Made by a program: the position numbers and the translations under genes | Notes under the pieces: model-generated | What the model was told of the DNA's origin: nothing | The model's input: only the letters and a program-made list of their open reading frames with translations | Databases searched by the model: none | Shown: positions 1 through 4,559 of the stretch, piece by piece | Numbering within the stretch: the first letter of the stretch is position 1 | Layout of the letters: each line of letters begins with the position of its first letter | NCBI GenBank assembly: GCA_001790645.1 | Contig: MGDB01000130.1 | Span: forward strand, 1 to 5,665 | Origin: Candidatus Schekmanbacteria bacterium GWA2_38_11 | GTDB taxonomy: Bacteria; Schekmanbacteria; GWA2-38-11 | DNA: 5,665 nucleotides | Direction: 5' to 3'

Positions 1-1035
1 CCTTGTAGGCACATCCATTTGTGAAATGCTGTAACGAAGCAGAAGAAGAGCAATTGCAAGTTGCAGGTTTGGCATCAGGGGGACAAGCATCAGAAGAATA
101 TTTGACGGGATATGGGTAAAGACCATTGTGTTCACAAGTCCAATACGGTTAGCTATACGCGCTGCTGCTAAAGCTGAAAACCCGGCTAAAACGTTTGCAC
201 CAAAGAAAATTCCTCCCAACAGCGCTGGCTTTGCACCAAAGCGCACATAAAACCAGTAAGCTACTATACTCTGCATCACAAATCCACCGGCAAAGGCATC
301 CAAGCCAAACAATGCTGATAGTTTCAGCACAATTCTCCGTGAGCGATGTAGGCCGAAACGGCTCTGGATGACTGACAGAGTTCCTTCGTGTTTATTTTCA
401 ATTGAAGCCTCAACAAGTGGCGACAGTCTTGTAAATAAAAGCCCCAGTATAATTCCCATAGCAGCGTACCCAAAAACAACAATTTGAAAACTTTTAATAG
501 AAGTTACACCAGCGCCTTGCAAAATCTGAATCAGCCCTCCTCCGAATAAAGCTCCGATTGCAGTAGCAAATGAACCAACCAGGTTATACCAGGCAAAAAC
601 ATCTGTCCTCTTGGAGTTTGAAACAGTCTGCGACAGCGCAGCCTGCTCAATTGCCAGGAAAGGACCGACTTCGTAGCCGCTTGGGCTAATTACTCCGACA
701 GTGGCGGCTATTAAAAGAAGCACGACATTTTCAGTAAGGGCAAAGACTATGCCGGCAAAAAACATTAATCCTGCACCGATAATAAGCATCCGCTTCCTGC
801 CTATGCGCTCGGCTGTAGTCGTCATCAGCAGTGAAATAAAAGTATCTCCTACCAGAGTAAGTGTGAGGAGCAGTCCTATCTCTGTCTCACTCAAACCTAA
901 CTTGGCAAGATACAGAACAAGGATAACTGATAAAAAACCATATGAAAAGAGGCGGGCAATTCGTGTAGTAAACAGATAACGACCGTCTGAAGTCAATGTG
1001 TGCAGTGCCTGCGGAAAATATGATTTAAATCCCAT
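1..1035 (-). CDS. MFS transporter, 3' end cut by window
   Basis: Integral membrane transporter of the major facilitator superfamily; substrate unknown. The frame is open for 345 codons from the ATG at 1033-1035 to base 1, so roughly the last 60-80 residues of a usual 400-430-residue MFS protein lie outside. The N-terminus reads MGFKSYFPQALHTLTSDGRY. Hydrophobic helices follow, at about residues 28-46, 52-72, 84-100, 104-122, 150-170, 183-202, 238-262, 270-292 and 302-335. Residues 75-83 (AERIGRKRM) match MFS motif A in the loop between helices 2 and 3. A hydrophilic central loop (about 205-238, rich in R/K/E) separates the two six-helix halves. The visible end SQMDVPTR at 338-345 resembles a motif I remember from uncharacterised MFS proteins. 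An in-frame TAG two codons upstream excludes a longer start. The nearest Shine-Dalgarno-like GGAG is 17 nt from the ATG, which is unusually far. A 165-bp spacer separates it from the upstream gene, so it may have its own promoter. Confidence 0.93.
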   Translation of the reverse strand, partial: MGFKSYFPQALHTLTSDGRYLFTTRIARLFSYGFLSVILVLYLAKLGLSETEIGLLLTLTLVGDTFISLLMTTTAERIGRKRMLIIGAGLMFFAGIVFALTENVVLLLIAATVGVISPSGYEVGPFLAIEQAALSQTVSNSKRTDVFAWYNLVGSFATAIGALFGGGLIQILQGAGVTSIKSFQIVVFGYAAMGIILGLLFTRLSPLVEASIENKHEGTLSVIQSRFGLHRSRRIVLKLSALFGLDAFAGGFVMQSIVAYWFYVRFGAKPALLGGIFFGANVLAGFSALAAARIANRIGLVNTMVFTHIPSNILLMLVPLMPNLQLAIALLLLRYSISQMDVPTR

Positions 1036-1082
1036 CTCAGTCTATTTTAATTCTCCATCCTGTTAATTTTTAACCTCGGCAA

Positions 1083-1105
1083 GAAAGAATTACAATCATT
1101 CTTTC
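1083..1105. repeat. AT-rich 8-bp hairpin between unknown gene and MFS gene
   Basis: GAAAGAAT at 1083-1090 is the exact inverse complement of ATTCTTTC at 1098-1105, with a 7-nt loop. It lies about 95 bp past the stop of the membrane-protein gene in the direction of transcription. The stem is AT-rich and no clean run of U follows it on the minus strand, so terminator function is doubtful. A second small dyad, GTTAA/TTAAC around a TTT centre, lies at 1062-1074. Confidence 0.3.
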
Positions 1106-1165
1106 CTAACAGAAACCTTTTATTCTCACCAGTCGACTCTAATTACTTAGTATTTATTAACTCTT

Positions 1166-1182
1166 TATAACAATATGTTATA
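1166..1182. promoter_or_regulatory. AT-rich dyad, possible operator/promoter of MFS gene
   Basis: TATAAC (1166-1171) and GTTATA (1177-1182) are inverse complements around AATAT. The dyad sits inside the most AT-rich stretch of the spacer (about 1141-1200), upstream of the transporter gene on the minus strand. A promoter or repressor site here would fit the long spacer and the weak ribosome site of the transporter. No convincing pair of -35 and -10 boxes at standard spacing was found, so this is only a candidate. Confidence 0.22.
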
Positions 1183-1200
1183 TATATACAGTTAATCTTT

Positions 1201-1941
1201 TTATTTAATCTCAGGTGATGCTTCTGGATCAAAAGGGTTAGTTCTTACGGCAAGAGAAAATAGATAAGGGTAATCCTTATTTAAATGTTTCATGTATTCT
1301 AACCACTCAGATATAAGTAAGGCATATGCCCTTTTGATATCATTTGAAAGATGTTCATAGTCAGCATCACTTAACCGCCCTACTTCATCTCTAAAGGCTA
1401 ACTCTTCAGTAAGGTGAAACACTGCCCAGAGAAGTTCTGTAAAAGACTCATGCTCAAGTAAATTAGGATTTTCCAGCAGTGCCAGTGAGAAACTCCTTTT
1501 TTCATGAAGAAATTTTTTTAAACTTTCTAAATCTCCCTTTTTACTTTCAATTTTATATTCATAATTTTTAAGATATTTTTTCTTATTAATAAATTCTTTA
1601 TCCGGCCAGTTGCCGGTCACAATAAGATTTTCCCTGATCTCCTCATAGCTTAAATCAAAATCAGAAAAGAATTTCAGAAGACCTGTCCCAACTTCGCTGA
1701 AAAAAGCTCCTATAACCATATTCATTTTTTTTAACATAGAACGCTTTTCCCTTATGCTCAGGAGCCGGTTTATAATCAGCGTAACAACCAGAACCTCAAC
1801 GGGAACGAAGGCAAGATCCTGGAAAAGATAAAAAAATGTATCACGGGGAGTATGAAATATTTCAATCTGAGCAAGATAAAGAACAGCAGACAGCGCAATC
1901 AGGGTACTCCCTAAAATAATCATCCAGATTTTACTGTTCAT
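1201..1941 (-). CDS. Uncharacterised two-helix membrane protein
   Basis: A 246-residue protein of unknown function. Two hydrophobic segments lie at the N-terminus: residues 5-26 (IWMIILGSTLIALSAVLYLA) and about 36-61. A basic stretch follows (IREKRSMLKK, 63-72), then a mostly helical, charged cytosolic part. By the positive-inside rule the short N-terminus and the large C-terminal part are both cytosolic. Residues 70-90 (LKKMNMVIGAFFSEVGTGLL) and the C-terminal YPYLFSLAVRTNPFDP (224-239) look strongly conserved; I recall similar endings in unnamed proteins of several bacteria and archaea, but know no function. I see no catalytic motif, nucleotide-binding loop or metal site. The start is supported by GGGGAG six nt before the ATG. 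It begins 58 bp after the NAD(P)HX repair gene with no clear terminator between, so co-transcription is likely. Base composition looks more AT-rich than in the neighbouring genes. Confidence 0.85.
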   Translation of the reverse strand: MNSKIWMIILGSTLIALSAVLYLAQIEIFHTPRDTFFYLFQDLAFVPVEVLVVTLIINRLLSIREKRSMLKKMNMVIGAFFSEVGTGLLKFFSDFDLSYEEIRENLIVTGNWPDKEFINKKKYLKNYEYKIESKKGDLESLKKFLHEKRSFSLALLENPNLLEHESFTELLWAVFHLTEELAFRDEVGRLSDADYEHLSNDIKRAYALLISEWLEYMKHLNKDYPYLFSLAVRTNPFDPEASPEIK

Positions 1942-1999
1942 CCGTCTCTCCCCTGAGCTGATACCGTTTCAACCATATAAAATATTGCCAACATTTTAT

Positions 2000-3565
2000 T
2001 TATTCAGATTCCGGTCTTTGTACCTTCTTAATAGCCTTTGGAAGCCCTTTAAGGATATCCATTGCCGTAAGGGACATTTCCCCTCTTTTCTCTGCCATAA
2101 GATCACCGCTTAGTCCGTGAAGATATACCCCTGCTTTGGCTGCATCAACCGGAGAAAGGCCCTGTGATATAAAGCCTGCAATCATGCCTGTAAGGACGTC
2201 ACCTGTTCCTCCTGATGCCATGCCTGGATTACCTGTTAAGTTTATAAAAACATTCCCTTGCGTGTCAGCAATGACTGTATTTTTCCCCTTGAGCACAACA
2301 TGAACTTTATTTCTCACGGCAAAATCCCTTGCACTGCTGATTCTGTCTTTTTGTATCACATCTTTTTTAACTCCGCAAAGCCGGCTCATCTCTCCGGGGT
2401 GCGGAGTTATAACAATATCCGCTTTTGCCTCTCTTAAAATTCTTGGGTCTCCCTGCAAAGCATTTATTCCGTCAGCATCGATTATTATTGGCATTGTAAG
2501 TTTTCTTATTAAATTTCTCACTACTTCAGATGTCTCTTTGTTTGTGGATATTCCCGGCCCTATCGCTGCAACGCTTTTGCCTTTAGAAAAATCTAATATC
2601 TGCTTCTCTGAGTTCTTAGAAAAAGTCTTTTCATCTGTCTCAGAAACAGGCAGGGACATAACTTCTGTAAGTTTCATTCCAACAATTGTGTTTAAGCTTT
2701 CTGGTATTGCGAGAGTCACAAGCCCTGCACCTGACTTTAATGCACCCTGGCTCGTCATTATAGCTGCACCGGTTTTTCCAGGGGAACCGGCCACAACAAG
2801 GACATGCCCAAAATCACCTTTATGAGAATCTGCAAGCCTCGGAGGGAACAACTTGCCAATTTCCTCTTCATCAATTATAAAGGTATTTATTTTGCTCTCT
2901 TCTATAATTTTCTCCGGGATACCTATATCCCCGACTTCCACATAGCCGGCAAAATGGGCAGCAGGGTAACTAACCAGGCTTATTTTGGGAAGGCAAAGGG
3001 TAACGGTCACGTCTGCCATGACTGAAGGACCTTTTATCTCGCCCGTATCAGAAGAAAGCCCTGAAGGAAGATCAATGGATACAATCGGTGTATCAAGCTC
3101 ATTCAGGTACTCAATGACATTTGCATAAAAGCCTCTTGCCGCCTCTGAGAGACCTGTACCCAGGATGGCATCAACTATGATATCACTTTCCTTTATTATT
3201 TTTCTTATTCTTGCATTGAACATCTCCCTGTTTGAAACTTCAAAAACTTCTACTCCGCCTTTTAATACAGTATCAAGATTTATTCTGGCATCACCCTTTA
3301 TTTTCTCTTTTTCTGCCAAAAGAATAATCTGCGGGATCCCTCCCCTGTTTTTCAGATGCCTTGCCACAACACAACCATCTCCGCCATTGTTCCCCTTGCC
3401 TGCAATAATAGTGACCTTAAAACCCTTCAGATCTCCGAAGTAATCTTCCATTGTTGAAAGTACATTTATCCCTGCATTTTCCATTAATACAACGCCTGGA
3501 ATCTTCCATTCCTCTATGGCCGTTTTGTCAATCTCTCTCATCTGCTGAGCAGTAACTACTTTCAT
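2000..3565 (-). CDS. nnrDE: Bifunctional NAD(P)H-hydrate epimerase / ADP-dependent dehydratase
   Basis: Fused YjeF-type repair enzyme of 521 residues, a usual length for the bacterial fusion. The N-terminal domain (about 1-220) is the epimerase that interconverts R- and S-NAD(P)HX. It shows the opening MKVVTAQQMREIDKTAIEEW, the loop GKGNNGGDG (56-64), DAILGTGL (132-139) with the expected catalytic Asp132, and IDLPSGLSSDTGEI (164-177). The C-terminal domain (about 235-512) is the ribokinase-fold dehydratase that uses ADP to restore NAD(P)H from S-NAD(P)HX. It shows HKGDFGHVLVVAGS (248-261), AIGPG (334-338), IIDADGINAL (361-370), TPHPGEMSRL (387-396) and the nucleotide/catalytic motif NPGMASGGTGDVLTG (446-460) with Asp456. 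Both active sites look intact. No signal peptide is seen, so it is cytosolic. AGAGGAG seven nt before the ATG fixes the start. It lies downstream of ridA, separated by a repeat-rich 190-bp spacer, and 58 bp upstream of the membrane-protein gene. Confidence 0.97.
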   Translation of the reverse strand: MKVVTAQQMREIDKTAIEEWKIPGVVLMENAGINVLSTMEDYFGDLKGFKVTIIAGKGNNGGDGCVVARHLKNRGGIPQIILLAEKEKIKGDARINLDTVLKGGVEVFEVSNREMFNARIRKIIKESDIIVDAILGTGLSEAARGFYANVIEYLNELDTPIVSIDLPSGLSSDTGEIKGPSVMADVTVTLCLPKISLVSYPAAHFAGYVEVGDIGIPEKIIEESKINTFIIDEEEIGKLFPPRLADSHKGDFGHVLVVAGSPGKTGAAIMTSQGALKSGAGLVTLAIPESLNTIVGMKLTEVMSLPVSETDEKTFSKNSEKQILDFSKGKSVAAIGPGISTNKETSEVVRNLIRKLTMPIIIDADGINALQGDPRILREAKADIVITPHPGEMSRLCGVKKDVIQKDRISSARDFAVRNKVHVVLKGKNTVIADTQGNVFINLTGNPGMASGGTGDVLTGMIAGFISQGLSPVDAAKAGVYLHGLSGDLMAEKRGEMSLTAMDILKGLPKAIKKVQRPESE

Positions 3566-3583
3566 ATTTATCTCCTCTATTAG

Positions 3584-3600
3584 TAACTTACAACTTCCAT
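3584..3600. repeat. Short heptamer tract, left copy of a 17-bp direct repeat
   Basis: TAACTTACAACTTCCAT at 3584-3600 matches TAACTTATAGCTTCCAG at 3738-3754 at 14 of 17 positions. Within it AACTT recurs with a 7-bp step (3585 and 3592). The two copies bracket the G/C-tract palindrome and are 154 bp apart, which is 22 times 7. The tract lies about 19 bp upstream of the NAD(P)HX repair gene's start codon on the minus strand. Confidence 0.55.
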
Positions 3601-3692
3601 TCCCCCTTTGAAAAAGGGGGATAAAGGGGGATTTTAAAAATTTTTAACTCCACTTTTCAAATCCCCCCGTCCCCCCTTTTCTAAAGGGGGGT
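3601..3692. repeat. Compound G/C-tract palindrome, MITE- or REP-like
   Basis: Two 34-bp arms, 3601-3634 and 3659-3692, are imperfect inverse complements around a 24-bp AT-rich centre. Each arm also contains its own hairpin: TCCCCCTTT (3601-3609) with AAAGGGGGA (3613-3621), and CCCCCCTTT (3671-3679) with AAAGGGGGG (3683-3691), each with a 3-nt loop. GGGGGATTT (3626-3634) pairs exactly with AAATCCCCC (3659-3667). It fills the spacer between ridA and the NAD(P)HX repair gene, so RNA from any read-through would fold strongly there and could end or stabilise the ridA message. I remember this CCCCCTTT...AAAGGGGG motif as a frequent dispersed repeat in several environmental bacteria; its copy number here cannot be seen. 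Confidence 0.88.
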
Positions 3693-3710
3693 TAGTGGTG
3701 TCTTCTCTTT

Positions 3711-3752
3711 ACTCCAAACTCCCAACTCCGAACTCTATAACTTATAGCTTCC
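3711..3752. repeat. Degenerate tandem heptamer tract beside the ridA stop
   Basis: Six consecutive 7-bp units can be laid out from 3711 to 3752. The first three are near-identical: ACTCCAA at 3711, ACTCCCA at 3718 and ACTCCGA at 3725. The later ones drift: ACTCTAT at 3732, AACTTAT at 3739 and AGCTTCC at 3746. The tract ends 3 bp before the ridA stop codon (complement of 3756-3758). No protein is encoded. Confidence 0.65.
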
Positions 3753-3755
3753 AGA

Positions 3756-4142
3756 CTATTCCTTATACGCGATAGTTTCAATCTCAATCCCAACACTCTT
3801 TGGCAGCCTTGAAACCTCAACTGTTGCCCGTGCCGGAGGCTCAAGAGGAAAAAATTTGGCGTAGGTCTCATTGAATTTTGCAAATTCATTAATATTTTGA
3901 AGATATATGGTAGTTTTTATTACATCCTGCAAACCCATTCCGCTAAAAATAAGAATGTTATTAATATTTTCCATTACCCTTTCTGTCTGTTTCTCAATAC
4001 CACCTGTTACTATTTCTCCGGTAGCAGGATCAACCGGAATCTGACCGGAAACAAAAAGCCATGAGCCCACTTTAACTGCCTGTGAATAAGGGCCAATAGC
4101 TTTTGGCGCTTTATCTGTCGCAATCACTTCCTTCTTGTACAT
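3756..4142 (-). CDS. ridA: RidA, reactive enamine/imine deaminase
   Basis: A complete 128-residue member of the YjgF/YER057c/UK114 family, the usual length. RidA hydrolyses reactive 2-aminoacrylate and related enamine/imine intermediates released by PLP enzymes such as serine/threonine dehydratase, giving 2-keto acids and ammonia and sparing other PLP enzymes. It acts as a cytosolic trimer. Diagnostic residues are in place: AIGPYSQ (15-21) with Tyr19, [16 protein letters not shown] (30-45), Arg105 in PPARATVEV (102-110), which binds the substrate carboxylate, and Glu120 in GIEIE. Together these put it in the active RidA subfamily rather than the Rid families lacking the Arg. AGGGG lies about seven nt before the ATG. 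It is downstream of rel; a spoT/rel-ridA order is known in several proteobacteria, but here 417 bp of repeats separate the two, so a separate promoter is likely. Confidence 0.97.
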   Translation of the reverse strand: MYKKEVIATDKAPKAIGPYSQAVKVGSWLFVSGQIPVDPATGEIVTGGIEKQTERVMENINNILIFSGMGLQDVIKTTIYLQNINEFAKFNETYAKFFPLEPPARATVEVSRLPKSVGIEIETIAYKE

Positions 4143-4205
4143 AGTTCACCCCTTTAATATAGTTATATAATAAACGCATTATTAGATAATATATTGAATT
4201 ACGAT
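4143..4205 (-). promoter_or_regulatory. AT-rich upstream region of ridA, probable promoter
   Basis: The 60 bp before the ridA ribosome site are almost pure A/T. On the minus strand they contain several TATA-type hexamers, including TATAAC about 25 bp before the start codon, with TTATCT 16 bp further upstream as a possible -35 box. Matches to the sigma-70 consensus are loose and several alternatives overlap. The claim that ridA has its own promoter rests mainly on its distance from rel and on the hairpins just upstream. Confidence 0.3.
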
Positions 4206-4252
4206 AGACGGGGTTTTCCAACCCCGTCTTGGCAGGACAAGAATGTTCCGCC
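4206..4252. repeat. Two adjacent hairpins between rel and ridA
   Basis: AGACGGGGTT (4206-4215) and AACCCCGTCT (4220-4229) form a perfect 10-bp stem with a TTCC loop. Immediately next to it, GGCAGGACA (4231-4239) pairs with TGTTCCGCC (4244-4252) with one mismatch and one G-U pair, around a 4-nt loop. No T-run follows either hairpin on either strand, so this is not a standard intrinsic terminator. The pair looks like a dispersed palindromic repeat, and would also form a stable RNA structure in any rel-ridA read-through transcript. Confidence 0.8.
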
Positions 4253-4289
4253 TATCCAGTTTATAGTTCAGTTTCTTAAAAAACTAACT

Positions 4290-4317
4290 TATAACCTATG
4301 ACCTATAACTTATAACT
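4290..4317. repeat. Four-unit tandem heptamer repeat (TATAACY)
   Basis: Four contiguous 7-bp units: TATAACC at 4290, TATGACC at 4297, then two identical TATAACT units at 4304 and 4311. The same unit pair, TATAACT then TATAGCT, occurs on the other side of ridA at 3736-3749. It is non-coding in both directions. Confidence 0.75.
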
Positions 4318-4417
4318 AAGAGAGTTAAGTAGAGAGTAGCAAGTAGCGAGAAGGAAGTAAATTAAAAATACAAACTATAAAGTGAAAAATTAAAATTTTG
4401 AAGTTTTAAGCTTTGAG
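4318..4417. repeat. Degenerate 7-bp-periodic AT/purine-rich tract
   Basis: Continuing in the same 7-bp register as the TATAACY units, TTAAGTA (4325), GAGAGTA (4332), GCAAGTA (4339) and GGAAGTA (4353) share the ending GTA. AATTAAA occurs at 4360 and again at 4388, exactly four units apart. The unit sequence drifts along the tract while the period seems to persist. No gene or promoter could be assigned. TAAGTAGAGAG at 4326-4336 has a perfect inverse complement at 4539-4549, beyond the central palindrome. Confidence 0.5.
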
Positions 4418-4420
4418 ACG

Positions 4421-4493
4421 TGGTCCTTCGGCAAGCGTTCGACTGAACTCACGCCGAAGTCTCAGGATGCTGCATGGTGAACCTGTCGAACCA
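4421..4493. repeat. 73-bp palindromic element (CTTCGGC type), REP-like
   Basis: It starts TGGT (4421-4424) and ends ACCA (4490-4493), a terminal inverted match. Inside, CTTCGGC (4426-4432) pairs with GCCGAAG (4453-4459), and nested within that GTTC (4437-4440) pairs with GAAC (4445-4448) around GACT. GTTCGAC (4437-4443) also has an inverse complement at 4485-4491, so alternative folds exist. GC content is far above the flanking AT-rich tracts. I remember similar CCTTCGGCAAGC / GTTCGAC motifs as dispersed repeats in many environmental bacterial genomes. No transposase is present, so if mobile it would be moved in trans. Confidence 0.78.
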
Positions 4494-4556
4494 TTTTTAG
4501 CTTTGCGTTTTAAATTTTTAGTTTTGTATATCCCTCTTCTCTCTACTTAGTTTACA
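4494..4556. repeat. Degenerate 7-bp-periodic tract abutting the rel stop
   Basis: TTTTTAG occurs at 4494 and again at 4515, exactly three 7-bp units apart; the units between (CTTTGCG, TTTTAAA) are similarly T-rich. The T-rich part gives way to a pyrimidine-rich part (about 4531-4546) and ends 3 bp from the rel stop codon (complement of 4560-4562). It carries no open frame worth calling and no hairpin followed by a T-run on the minus strand, so no clear rel terminator is seen. Confidence 0.45.
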
Positions 4557-4559
4557 AAG

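Noticed and set aside
701..979. Plus-strand open frame opposite the MFS gene
   Set aside because: It is antisense to a well-supported membrane-protein frame, and its Ser/Arg-rich product is typical of an antisense shadow. The plus-strand frames opposite the nnrDE and rel genes were rejected on the same grounds.
3692..3889. A 65-codon open frame on the minus strand overlapping the 3' end of ridA in another frame
   Set aside because: It lies over ridA codons and runs into the heptamer tract and palindrome; its product is low in complexity, and ridA itself is clearly coding.
4206..4229. Rho-independent terminator of rel
   Set aside because: The stem is strong, but it is followed by TATCGTAATT on the minus strand and TTGGCA on the plus strand, not a T-run, and it lies over 330 bp after the rel stop.
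4494..4507. Insertion sequence in the rel-ridA spacer
   Set aside because: No transposase fragment is visible in any frame between 4143 and 4559. At most this is a non-autonomous element.
4290..4556. CRISPR array or minisatellite with spacers
   Set aside because: Units are 7 bp, contiguous and degenerate; there are no 25-40-bp repeats, no regular unique spacers and no cas gene.
4143..4559. tRNA, riboswitch or other structured RNA gene in the largest gene-free stretch
   Set aside because: No cloverleaf, T-loop sequence or recognised riboswitch core was found; the hairpins are explained by palindromic repeats.
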